Shown here: positions 7,864 to 15,915 of the stretch, piece by piece | Numbering within the stretch: the stretch's first letter is position 1 | How the letters are laid out: every line of letters starts with the position of its first letter | From: Tabrizicola sp. | GTDB taxonomy: Bacteria > Pseudomonadota > Alphaproteobacteria > Rhodobacterales > Rhodobacteraceae | Reading direction: 5' to 3' | Assembly: GCF_030694085.1 (NCBI RefSeq) | Contig: NZ_JAUXZE010000082.1 | Location: forward strand, 124,001-188,000 | DNA: 64,000 nucleotides | Notes under the pieces: generated by a model | What the model was told of the DNA's origin: nothing | Databases searched by the model: none | The model's input: the letters and a program-made list of their open reading frames with translations, nothing else | Program-made: the position numbers and the translations under genes

Positions 7864-8670
7864 TCACGCGGGAACCCGCGCCATGTGATCCATGCTGGTC
7901 CGCAGCGCCGTCGCCGGGTCTTGCAGAGCGTGGATCTCCGGCGAGAACGCCTCGAAGCTGACGGGCCCGTTCCAGCCCGCCGCCTGCAGCGCCGCGATCT
8001 GTTCCACATTGCCCAGCCGGTCGCCCGGCGTCACCAGCACCCGGTGAGGGTCGCGCATGTCGGCGATCCCGACCTCCTGGTCCACTACGCCCGACACATG
8101 GACGATGCCGGTATGTTCGGGGAACAGGGGGCCGCCGTGTGCAAGCGTGTGGTGGAACGTGTCGTGCACCAGCTTGAACCGGCCCTTGCCGCCGACGGCT
8201 TCGATCCCCTCGACCGCTTCCGATTTGTAACGCAGCGCGCAGATCTCGAAGCCCAAAGGCTCGACCATCCCGATCAGGTTGTGGTCCTCCAGCATCGGTT
8301 TCAGCGCCTTCAGCGCCACACGCAGGTTTGCCTGCCGCTCGCCATTGCCCATGCCCATGTTATCATTTCGCGGGATCAGGCTGACCGCCTCGGCCCCGGC
8401 GGCCTTGGCGATCTTCATCAGCGCCAGTGCCTCGGCCTCCTTGTCGTCGGACCAGTCGTTGAAGCGCTTGACCTCGGCGACAGCCAGCAGGCGCAGCCCG
8501 CTTTCACGGACAAAAGTTCCGCCCTCGGCCGGGTCCAACCCGTCGAACAGCGGCTGCGGCAGGTCGTTGCGAACCTCGATCCCCACACAACCCAACTGCT
8601 TGGACAGCGCGACAAGTTCACGGAAGGCAAGCCGGGCCACCGTCATGTGGTTCAAAGCGAACTGGATCAT
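7864..8670 (-). CDS. TIM-barrel sugar isomerase/epimerase, MocC/IolI-like
   Basis: 268-aa xylose-isomerase-like TIM barrel. Probable metal-site elements are the Glu in GCVGIEVRNDLP, MVEPLGFE, LVHDTFHHTLA and FEAFSPEIH. Members of this group interconvert or dehydrate inososes (IolE, IolI) and include the rhizopine catabolism protein MocC. The start at 8670 (MIQFALNHMT) is chosen because the 44 upstream residues look untranslated. It sits between the ABC transporter genes and the LacI regulator, supporting a role in cyclitol catabolism; the exact reaction is not determined. Confidence 0.75.
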   Translation of the reverse strand: MIQFALNHMTVARLAFRELVALSKQLGCVGIEVRNDLPQPLFDGLDPAEGGTFVRESGLRLLAVAEVKRFNDWSDDKEAEALALMKIAKAAGAEAVSLIPRNDNMGMGNGERQANLRVALKALKPMLEDHNLIGMVEPLGFEICALRYKSEAVEGIEAVGGKGRFKLVHDTFHHTLAHGGPLFPEHTGIVHVSGVVDQEVGIADMRDPHRVLVTPGDRLGNVEQIAALQAAGWNGPVSFEAFSPEIHALQDPATALRTSMDHMARVPA

Positions 8671-8798
8671 TCCCGGCCTCCCAACCGTGGCAATCTGGTT
8701 GGAAGGACCATCGGGACAGACCGCTGTCGCGTCAATCCGTCGCGCCTCGAACGCATCATTTCTGACGAATGGACAAGCAGAAGGTTGATTGCTTTTCG

Positions 8799-9830
8799 TC
8801 AAACGCTTTCTGGAAGGTACAGGTCTGGCGGCAGGAAATGCTGCCCCTGGACGGGGGCCATCCCGTCGGTCACCGCCTCTGTCGCCAGGCGGACCAGATC
8901 ATCGCACAGCCGCTGCAACGGCGTTGCAATGACCATCGTCACTTGCCGTCCGATCAGCGCTGCCCGACTTTCCGGCGTCAGTTCGTTGACGACCAGTGCA
9001 ACCTCGCCCGGTTGCCGCGCCTCGCGCACAGCGGCAATGGCGCCCTCCATCCCGCCGCCCGCGCAGTAGATCCCGCGCAGGTCCGGGTGACGCGACAGCA
9101 AATCCAGCGTCGCCTCATACGTCAGCTGCCGGGTTTCCAGATTGATCAGCGTATCAAGGATCTGGAACTGTGGCGCATGTTCGCGGAAGTAGCTGCGCAC
9201 CCCGGTCTCGCGCAGCTCGTGCCCGTGCCAGCGGTAGCCTCCGACGAAGACCGCGATCTTTCCGGCATGGTGGGACGAGGTCGCGATCATGTGCGCCGCA
9301 ATGCGTCCAACCTTCAAGTTATTGAGTCCCAAATAATTTTGCCGCACACCCTGGCCGAAATCGTTCAGCAGAGAAAAGCAGGGGATGCCCTTTGCGTTCA
9401 ACCGCATCACCGCCTCGGTCACCTCTGGGTGGGTGACAGCCGTGGCCGCAATGGCATCGACGCGCCCGGCCATCGCCTCCATCAGCTCGGTGAAATCCTT
9501 GGGCGACTGCGACGCCGCGAAGGCCACCTGCAGCGAGGCGCGGACACCCATCGCCGCTGTCACCGCCCGTTCCGCTTCGACCCTGAACTGCTGGTAGAAG
9601 GACTGGCGTTCCTTGTGCAGCACCAACCCCAGCCGCAACCGCGGCAGGTCGGCGTGCACCCTCTGCCCGATCAGGGGTGCCGCGTGATAACCGATCAGAC
9701 GCGCGGCCTCATAGACCTTGCGCGCAGTCTCTTCCCGCACCTTCTCGCGGCCGTTCAGAACCCGGTCGACAGTGGCGCTGGACACTCCGGCCTCGCGGGC
9801 GACGTCGTGGATCGTGGGACGGTTGGCCAT
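8799..9830 (-). CDS. LacI-family transcriptional regulator
   Basis: 343 aa. The N-terminal helix-turn-helix TIHDVAREAGVSSATVDRVLNG is at residues ~5-26, followed by the hinge and a periplasmic-binding-protein-like effector domain. The start at 9830 (MANRPTIHDV) is the usual LacI start; a start 39 bp upstream is possible but would add a non-family tail. It is divergent from the MocD/MocE genes and upstream of the inositol-type genes, so it likely represses both sides until an inositol-like effector binds. The candidate operator is 7841-7856. Confidence 0.88.
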   Translation of the reverse strand: MANRPTIHDVAREAGVSSATVDRVLNGREKVREETARKVYEAARLIGYHAAPLIGQRVHADLPRLRLGLVLHKERQSFYQQFRVEAERAVTAAMGVRASLQVAFAASQSPKDFTELMEAMAGRVDAIAATAVTHPEVTEAVMRLNAKGIPCFSLLNDFGQGVRQNYLGLNNLKVGRIAAHMIATSSHHAGKIAVFVGGYRWHGHELRETGVRSYFREHAPQFQILDTLINLETRQLTYEATLDLLSRHPDLRGIYCAGGGMEGAIAAVREARQPGEVALVVNELTPESRAALIGRQVTMVIATPLQRLCDDLVRLATEAVTDGMAPVQGQHFLPPDLYLPESV

Positions 9831-9962
9831 TCTTTCTGACGAAATCCCATCAGGATGTTGCCGGAACATGATGGATCATGACGAAACCTGCAAGCAATAC
9901 TATTGGCGATTGGGTCAAGACCGACTTATCCACGACTCATGAAACGTCAGCGGAGGTCAAAG

Positions 9963-11054
9963 ATGGGTAAGCGGGACTACAGCCTTTTCGGACCCGACGC
10001 CAAGCGCGCCGTCGACAGCGGGCTTACCGCGGCCGAATGGTATCACACCGAGGTGCCGCGCAAGGTGATGAAGGACCTGATGGCACGCAGCGACGCCCCG
10101 GCGATCCGCGACACCATCATCCTTTACGGCAGCATGATCCTGTTTGCCGGAATCGGCATCGCGCTGTGGCCGTCGCTGTGGTCTGCCCCGTTCTGGCTAG
10201 CCTACGGCGTCCTTTACGGCTCGGCCTCAGATTCGCGCTGGCATGAATGTGGCCACGGCACTGCCTTCAAGACGCCGTGGATGAACAACGTGGTCTATCA
10301 GATCGCCAGCTTCATGATCATGCGCAACGCGGCCACCTGGCGCTGGAGCCACGCCCGCCACCATTCCGAGACCTACTTTGTCGGTCGCGACCCGGAAATC
10401 GCCGTGATGCGCCCGCCGGAAGTGGCGAAGCTGATCCTGAACTTCTTCGGCATCCTGGACGTCATCGCCTTCGTCCCCCGGCTCCTGCGCAACGCCATTT
10501 CCGGCCCCACGCCCGAAGAACGCACCTACGTCCCGCAAAGCGAATGGGACAAGGTGCAGCACGTCGCCTTCGTCCACGTGTCGATCTACGCGGCGACCAT
10601 CGCGCTGGCCGTCTGGCTGGGCTCCATCCTGCCTCTCATGGTCATCGGCCTGCCCCGGATGTACGGCGCCTGGCACCACGTCATGACCGGCCTTCTTCAG
10701 CACGGCGGCCTGGCCGATAACGTCATCGATCACCGGCTGAACAGCCGCACCGTCTACATGAACCCGGTCAGTCGCTTCATCTACTGGAACATGAACTACC
10801 ACGTCGAACATCACATGTTCCCGATGGTGCCCTACCACGCCCTGCCGCGCCTGCATGAGGTCATCAAGGCCGACCTGCCGCCGCCGAACCGCTCCATCGC
10901 CGAGGCGTTCCGCGAAATGTGGCCCGCGATCAAGCGCCAGGTGATGAACGAGGATTACTTTGTCAGGCGTGACCTGCCGCCGACAGCCAAGCCCTACCGA
11001 GAGGACTTCCACCGGTACGTTCCGGGCATGATGCCCCCCGCCGCCGCAGAATAA
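9963..11054 (+). CDS. Fatty-acid-desaturase-fold di-iron oxygenase, MocD-like
   Basis: 363-aa integral membrane di-iron protein. The three histidine boxes are complete: HECGH (residues 94-98), HARHH (130-134) and HVEHH (280-284). Hydrophobic segments lie around residues 51-90, 160-175 and 203-230. A GGAGG ribosome site precedes the ATG. The next gene, 10 bp away, is a MocE Rieske ferredoxin, so the partner is probably that protein rather than a lipid-desaturase electron chain. In Rhizobium, mocD and mocE belong to an oxygenase system needed for 3-O-methyl-scyllo-inosamine use; O-demethylation of an inositol derivative is the inference here. Confidence 0.82.
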   Translation: MGKRDYSLFGPDAKRAVDSGLTAAEWYHTEVPRKVMKDLMARSDAPAIRDTIILYGSMILFAGIGIALWPSLWSAPFWLAYGVLYGSASDSRWHECGHGTAFKTPWMNNVVYQIASFMIMRNAATWRWSHARHHSETYFVGRDPEIAVMRPPEVAKLILNFFGILDVIAFVPRLLRNAISGPTPEERTYVPQSEWDKVQHVAFVHVSIYAATIALAVWLGSILPLMVIGLPRMYGAWHHVMTGLLQHGGLADNVIDHRLNSRTVYMNPVSRFIYWNMNYHVEHHMFPMVPYHALPRLHEVIKADLPPPNRSIAEAFREMWPAIKRQVMNEDYFVRRDLPPTAKPYREDFHRYVPGMMPPAAAE

Positions 11055-11064
11055 GGACACGCAC

Positions 11065-11376
11065 ATGCCCTGGATCGACGCCTGTTCGACCGACGACATC
11101 GACGAAGAAGACCTGATCCGCTGGGACCATGCGGGCCAGACCTTCGCGATCTATCACTCACCCGACGGCGCTTTCTTCGCGACCGCCGGTCTATGCACCC
11201 ACGAAAACGTCCACCTCTGCGACGGCTTGGTGATGGGCAACCTGATCGAATGTCCCAAGCACAATGGCCAGTTCGACTATCGCACGGGTGAGGCGATGCG
11301 CGCCCCGGTCTGCGTCAACCTTCGCACCTTCCCGGTGAAGGTCGAAGGCGACCGCGTGTTCGTCGAGGTCGCGTGA
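11065..11376 (+). CDS. MocE-family Rieske [2Fe-2S] ferredoxin
   Basis: 103-aa soluble Rieske protein. The cluster ligands are the C-T-H at residues 44-46 and C-P-K-H at 63-66. There is no signal peptide or membrane anchor, so it acts in the cytoplasm as the electron donor to the adjacent oxygenase. Its stop overlaps the start of the PanB-like gene (TGATG), indicating coupled translation. The ferredoxin reductase expected from the Rhizobium system (MocF) is not in the window and would have to be supplied from elsewhere. Confidence 0.88.
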   Translation: MPWIDACSTDDIDEEDLIRWDHAGQTFAIYHSPDGAFFATAGLCTHENVHLCDGLVMGNLIECPKHNGQFDYRTGEAMRAPVCVNLRTFPVKVEGDRVFVEVA

Positions 11377-12173
11377 TGGCGCCGCCCACCGTCAAGGACC
11401 TGCTCGACGCGCGCGGCAATCACCAGTTTGCCATGCTCCGCGTCGAGACGCTGGAGGAAGCCGAAGCCGCCGCGAAAGCCGGGGTCGAACTCCTCTCTAT
11501 CCCCCCCGCCATGCTGATGGACCGCCGCTTCCGCGACGTCGCACCCGATGCCTTCGCCTTCCCGGGCGACAACTTCTACGAAATCGGCGCGACCGATGAC
11601 TTCCTGCGCTGGGCCTTCCCGCTCTTCAAGCACGGTGCCGACGCCTTCTACTGCTCCGGCTCTCTCGCCACGGTCCGCGCGATGACCGACCACGGTCTGC
11701 CGGTTTGCGGCCATGTCGGCCTGATCCCCTCCAAGCGCACCTGGACCGGCGGCTTCAAGGCCGTGGGCAAGACGCTGGAAACCGCGCAGCTTGTCTGGAA
11801 CCAGTGCAAGGCGCTGGAGGCGGCGGGAGCCTTCGCTGTGGAAATCGAGGTCGTCCCTCATTCCGTCACCCGCTTGATCGCCGAAAAGACCAACCTCTTC
11901 TTGATCTCGATGGGCGCAGGCGCGGGCGGTCACGCGCAGTACCTCTTCTCGGATGACGTTCTTGGCCAGAATCGCGGTCGCATCCCCCGCCACGCCAAGG
12001 TCTATGCCGACTTTGCCGCCGAGTACGACCGTTTGCAGGCGATGCGCGTTGACGCGATGAGCCGGTTTGCCAAGGACGTCCACGACGGCGATTATCCCGC
12101 TCCACAGCATCTGGTGGACTGCGACCCCCAGGTCGTCTCGGACTTCGCCGACTGGCTCGACCAGAACGCCTAG
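11376..12173 (+). CDS. Divergent PanB-like (ketopantoate hydroxymethyltransferase-fold) protein
   Basis: 265 aa, the length of PanB. The fold is recognisable from GHVGLIPS (near residue 115), the glycine-containing GGFKAVGK, the EIEVVP motif holding the usual catalytic glutamate (near 158) and GAGAGGHAQYLFSDDVLG. The regions that normally carry the magnesium ligands and substrate lysine are changed: the VGDS segment reads LLSIPP, and the VKLEGG segment reads FYCSGS. It is unlikely to be the housekeeping pantothenate enzyme. It is fused by overlap to the Rieske gene, suggesting it handles the product or one-carbon fragment of the oxygenase; that role is inferred. The start may be the GTG 3 bp earlier. 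Confidence 0.75.
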   Translation: MAPPTVKDLLDARGNHQFAMLRVETLEEAEAAAKAGVELLSIPPAMLMDRRFRDVAPDAFAFPGDNFYEIGATDDFLRWAFPLFKHGADAFYCSGSLATVRAMTDHGLPVCGHVGLIPSKRTWTGGFKAVGKTLETAQLVWNQCKALEAAGAFAVEIEVVPHSVTRLIAEKTNLFLISMGAGAGGHAQYLFSDDVLGQNRGRIPRHAKVYADFAAEYDRLQAMRVDAMSRFAKDVHDGDYPAPQHLVDCDPQVVSDFADWLDQNA

Positions 12174-13099
12174 ACCTCCAGGATCGCGTCGATCAATCGC
12201 TGTGCCGGGGGCGTCATCTGCGCCCCGGCCCGCGTCACCAGGCTGAACGGCGCCACCGACAATCCCAGGTCGATGGGCAGCGACACAAAGGGGACCGAAG
12301 GGTTCCCCGCAAAGCTGTCGACGACCGGAGTCGCCAACGGCGCAATCGCATCGGTCTGGTTCAGCAGCGCCAGCGTGAACAGGAAGGACGAGGTCGATAT
12401 CCTCCTCTGCGGCAGGGGCAACCCCAACTCGGCCAGCCGGCTTACCACCGTCTGCGTCAAAAGCGTCTCGTCGTCGCCCATCACCCAGTCGTAGGACATC
12501 AGGTCGTCCAGCGACAGGATCGGCCGGACCAGAAGCGGATGGCCGCGCCGGACCACCAGCGACAACGGCTCGACTGCCAGAACGCGCGCCTCCAGCTGGG
12601 TTTCACCGGGCGAAAGCCGTGCCAGCGCAAAATCCAGCCTCCCGTCGCGCAACTGGTCGCACAGGTTGACAGAAGTCGCGACCGTAACCTCGGCGCGGAA
12701 TTCCGGCAGGTCGCGCTGCAAGGCGATCAGCACCGGCATCACTAGGCTCAGCGCCGGACCCGTCACCGCGCCGACCCGCACGACACCCGCCCGACCCGTC
12801 GCCGCCTCGGTCAGCTCGCGGGCGGCATCGGCCAGCTCGATCTCGATCCGGGCCGCACGCCGTGCCAGTGACAGCCCGACTTCGGTCAGCCTTAACCCGC
12901 GCCCCTGCCGTTCGTGCAGCGGCAGACCCAGAAGTTCTTCCATATCGGCCAAGAGGCGCGAGGCGGCAGGCTGCGCCACGCCGATCCGGGCCGCAGCCAC
13001 CCCAAGGGCGCCGACATGGCTGAGTTCGGCCAGCAGCCGCAGCTGCACCGGCTTCAAGCGTCGGAGTTGGATGGCAAGGCTGGATTCGGTCGCACTCAT
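12170..13099 (-). CDS. LysR-family regulator, GbpR-like
   Basis: 309 aa. The N-terminal winged helix-turn-helix contains GALGVAAARIGVAQPAASRL (residues ~30-49), followed by an effector-binding domain from ~residue 95. It is divergent from chvE with a 141-bp spacer, the arrangement of gbpR and chvE in Agrobacterium, where GbpR activates the sugar-binding-protein operon in response to arabinose or galactose. Its 3' end overlaps the PanB-like gene tail-to-tail by 4 bp. The spacer contains ATGTCA (13107-13112) and TGACAT (13136-13141) as an inverted pair that could be its site. Confidence 0.85.
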   Translation of the reverse strand: MSATESSLAIQLRRLKPVQLRLLAELSHVGALGVAAARIGVAQPAASRLLADMEELLGLPLHERQGRGLRLTEVGLSLARRAARIEIELADAARELTEAATGRAGVVRVGAVTGPALSLVMPVLIALQRDLPEFRAEVTVATSVNLCDQLRDGRLDFALARLSPGETQLEARVLAVEPLSLVVRRGHPLLVRPILSLDDLMSYDWVMGDDETLLTQTVVSRLAELGLPLPQRRISTSSFLFTLALLNQTDAIAPLATPVVDSFAGNPSVPFVSLPIDLGLSVAPFSLVTRAGAQMTPPAQRLIDAILEV

Positions 13100-13134
13100 A
13101 TCAAAAATGTCATGTTTCAGTCACCAGACCCTAT

Positions 13135-13163
13135 TTGACATGCATAGGTCACCTGCGCAATCT
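13135..13163 (+). promoter_or_regulatory. Sigma-70-type promoter for chvE-gguABC
   Basis: TTGACA at 13135-13140, a perfect -35 match, is followed 17 bp later by CAATCT at 13158-13163 as a partial -10. It points at chvE (ATG 13241) and lies in the gbpR-chvE spacer, with the inverted pair ATGTCA/TGACAT overlapping the -35 box as expected for LysR control. Confidence 0.5.
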
Positions 13164-13240
13164 GCGCCTCGTCCGTGTGCAGGGGTCGCATTTGCGTGCC
13201 CAAAGCGGATGCAAACGAAGAATCATCGGGAGGAAACAAG

Positions 13241-14311
13241 ATGATCTTGACCCGCCGCGGCCTTATGGCCCTTACCGGCGCCACCGCTGCCCTGTCGGCG
13301 CTGCCTGCCTTCGCCCAGGACAAGGGCTCCGTAGGCATTGCCATGCCCACCAAATCCTCGTCGCGCTGGATCTCGGACGGCGAGTCGATGGTCAAGGCGT
13401 TCCAGGACGCTGGCTATGCCACCGACCTGCAGTATGCCGAAGATGACATCCCGACCCAGCTGAACCAGATCGAGAACATGATCACCTCGGGCGTCAAGGC
13501 GCTGGTGATCGCGGCCATCGACGGCACCACGCTGTCGAACGCGCTGGACAATGCGGCTGCCCAAGGCATCAAGATCATCGCCTATGACCGCCTGATCCGC
13601 GATTCCGGTTCGGTCGACTATTACGCCACCTTCGACAACTTCAAGGTCGGCGTGCAGCAGGCGGAATCGCTGGTTGCGGGCCTGAAAGAGCGTTTCCCCG
13701 ACGTGAAGCCGTGGAACGTCGAACTCTTCGGCGGCTCGCCCGACGACAACAACGCCTTCTTCTTCTACAACGGCGCGATGAGCGTGCTGGACCCGCTGAT
13801 CGCTTCGGGCGACATCGCCATTCCGTCGGGCCAGATGGGCATGGACGTCGTCGGCACCCTGCGCTGGGATGGCGCGGTTGCCCAGGCGCGGATGGACAAC
13901 CTTCTGTCCTCGAACTACGGCGACAAGCAGCTGCACGGCGCGCTGTCCCCGTATGACGGCCTGTCCATCGGCATCCTGTCGTCGGTCAAGGGCGTCGGCT
14001 ACGGTTCGGGCGATCTGCCGATGCCGATCGTCACCGGCCAGGACGCCGAGATCCCCAGCGTCAAGTCGATGATCGCGGGCGAGCAGTACTCGACCGTCTT
14101 CAAGGACACCCGCGAACTGGCCAAGGTCACCGTCACGATGGTCGACGCTGTCCTTGCCGGTGGCGAGCCGGAAATCAACGACACCGAAACCTACAACAAC
14201 GGGGTCAAGGTGGTTCCGTCCTACCTTTTGGAGCCGGTCTCGGTGAACCTCACGAACTACGAAGAGATCCTCGTCGGTTCGGGCTACTACACCGCGGACC
14301 AGCTGCAGTAA
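13241..14311 (+). CDS. chvE: ChvE-type periplasmic multiple-sugar-binding protein
   Basis: 356 aa. Export signal with a twin-arginine-like start (LTRRGLMALTGATAALSALPAFAQ). The mature part follows the ChvE/multiple monosaccharide binder pattern: AMPTKSSSRWISDGESM, YDRLIRD, FGGSPDDNNAFFFYNGAMSVL and KVTVTMVDAVLAGGEPEIND. It captures arabinose, galactose and similar sugars for the GguAB importer and in Agrobacterium also signals to a virulence sensor, for which nothing is seen here. A GGAGG site lies 8 bp before the ATG. Confidence 0.93.
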   Translation: MILTRRGLMALTGATAALSALPAFAQDKGSVGIAMPTKSSSRWISDGESMVKAFQDAGYATDLQYAEDDIPTQLNQIENMITSGVKALVIAAIDGTTLSNALDNAAAQGIKIIAYDRLIRDSGSVDYYATFDNFKVGVQQAESLVAGLKERFPDVKPWNVELFGGSPDDNNAFFFYNGAMSVLDPLIASGDIAIPSGQMGMDVVGTLRWDGAVAQARMDNLLSSNYGDKQLHGALSPYDGLSIGILSSVKGVGYGSGDLPMPIVTGQDAEIPSVKSMIAGEQYSTVFKDTRELAKVTVTMVDAVLAGGEPEINDTETYNNGVKVVPSYLLEPVSVNLTNYEEILVGSGYYTADQLQ

Positions 14312-14325
14312 GCTGATCCGAAGGG

Positions 14326-14354
14326 CCTGCCCGCGCCGCTCCCGCGCGGGCAGG
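14326..14354 (+). terminator. Stem-loop between chvE and gguA
   Basis: CCTGCCCGCG (14326-14335) pairs perfectly with CGCGGGCAGG (14345-14354) across a 9-base loop. No T-run follows directly. Probably an mRNA-stabilising or partially terminating hairpin that raises binding protein over ATPase and permease. Confidence 0.6.
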
Positions 14355-14373
14355 TTCCCTTGGGGGAGGGACC

Positions 14374-15915
14374 ATGACCACACTTCTGGAAATGCGGGGG
14401 ATCACCAAGGTCTTCCCGGGCGTCAAGGCGCTAGACCGGGTCAGCCTGACTGTCGAGGCGGGGGAAATCCACGCCATCTGCGGCGAAAACGGTGCGGGGA
14501 AATCCACGCTGATGAAGGTCCTGTCGGGGGTCTACCCGCACGGCACCTACGACGGCGAAATCATCTATGACGGCCAGCCTTTGCACAATCGCAGCATCCG
14601 CGATTCTGAGGAAAAGGGCATCATCATCATCCACCAGGAACTTGCGCTGATCCCCTTGCTGTCGATCGCCGAGAACCTGTTCATGGGCAACGAGGTCGCC
14701 ACCAACGGCGTGATCTCCTGGCCGCTTGCGATGCAGAAGACGGGCGAGCTTCTCCGCCAGGTCGGCCTTAACGAACCCCCCAGCGCCGTCGTCGGCAAGC
14801 TGGGCGTCGGCAAGCAGCAGCTGATCGAAATCGCCAAGGCCCTGTCAAAGAACGTCCGCCTTCTGATCCTGGACGAGCCCACTGCGGCCTTGCAGGAAGC
14901 CGACGCCGACCGCCTGCTTGACCTGATGCTGGAGCTGAAGGCGCAGGGCGTCACCCAGATCATTATCAGCCACAAGCTGAACGAAATCGGACGCGTCGCC
15001 GACCGCATCACCGTGATCCGGGACGGCACCTCGGTCTCGACGCTGACGAAAGAGGAAATCTCGGAAGACCGCATCATCCGCGACATGGTCGGCCGTGACA
15101 TGGCCCACCGCTATCCCGAACGGACCCCGGCCCCCGGTGAGATGCTGTTTCAGGTGGAAAACTGGTCCTGCATGCACCCGGAACAGGCCGGTCGGCAGAT
15201 GATCAAGGGCGTCTCGCTGAACGTGCGCAAGGGCGAGATCGTCGGCATAGCGGGCCTGATGGGCACCGGGCGCACCGAGCTTGCCATGTCGATCTTCGGA
15301 CGCAGCTACGGCAAGGGCCATGCGGGCACCGTGAAAATGAATGGCAAGCCGGTGGATGTCTCGACCGTGACCAAGGCCATCGCAGCCGGCATCTCCTACG
15401 TGACCGAAGACCGCAAGGCGCTGGGCCTGATCCTGGAAGAGCCGATCCTGAAGAACATCAGCCTGGCGAACCTGATGGGTATCGCCCGCCGTCACGTCCT
15501 CGACAAACGCCGCGAGGCGCAGGTGGCCGAGGGGTACAGGAAGCAGCTTGCGATCCGCACTCCCGGCGTGCAGCAGAAGGTGGTGAACCTCTCGGGCGGC
15601 AACCAGCAGAAGGTGGTGCTGTCGAAATGGCTTTTCACCGAGCCTCAGCTGCTGATCCTTGACGAACCGACCCGCGGTATCGACGTCGGTGCAAAGTTTG
15701 AAATCTACACGATCATGAAGGACCTCGCCGAACAGGGCCGGGGCGTCCTGATGATTTCGTCCGAGATGCCCGAGCTTCTGGGAATGTGCGACCGCATCTA
15801 CGTGATGAACGAAGGCCGGATCGTGGGCGAACTGACCCGCGACGAGGCGAGCCAGGAAAAGATCATGGCGCTGATCGTGAAAGACAACGGCAAGACCACA
15901 GGGAAGGTGGCGTAA
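14374..15915 (+). CDS. gguA: Multiple-sugar ABC transporter ATP-binding protein GguA
   Basis: 513-aa CUT2 ATPase with two fused ABC domains. Domain 1 has Walker A GENGAGKST, signature-like LGVGKQQLIEIAK and Walker B LILDEPTAAL. Domain 2 has the usual altered P-loop GLMGTGRTEL, signature LSGGNQQKVVLSK and LILDEPTRGIDVG. Length and order match GguA/MmsA. A GGGAGG site precedes the ATG, and the gene is directly followed by gguB with no spacer. Confidence 0.93.
   Translation: MTTLLEMRGITKVFPGVKALDRVSLTVEAGEIHAICGENGAGKSTLMKVLSGVYPHGTYDGEIIYDGQPLHNRSIRDSEEKGIIIIHQELALIPLLSIAENLFMGNEVATNGVISWPLAMQKTGELLRQVGLNEPPSAVVGKLGVGKQQLIEIAKALSKNVRLLILDEPTAALQEADADRLLDLMLELKAQGVTQIIISHKLNEIGRVADRITVIRDGTSVSTLTKEEISEDRIIRDMVGRDMAHRYPERTPAPGEMLFQVENWSCMHPEQAGRQMIKGVSLNVRKGEIVGIAGLMGTGRTELAMSIFGRSYGKGHAGTVKMNGKPVDVSTVTKAIAAGISYVTEDRKALGLILEEPILKNISLANLMGIARRHVLDKRREAQVAEGYRKQLAIRTPGVQQKVVNLSGGNQQKVVLSKWLFTEPQLLILDEPTRGIDVGAKFEIYTIMKDLAEQGRGVLMISSEMPELLGMCDRIYVMNEGRIVGELTRDEASQEKIMALIVKDNGKTTGKVA

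Noticed and set aside
6739..9069. Plus-strand open frame of 776 codons across the inositol-type binding protein, TIM barrel and LacI genes
   Set aside because: Runs antisense through three real genes and their spacers; Arg/His-rich composition is an artefact of GC-rich complement.
9920..9935. DnaA box TTATCCACG upstream of the MocD-like gene
   Set aside because: A single near-match with no neighbours; expected by chance at this frequency.
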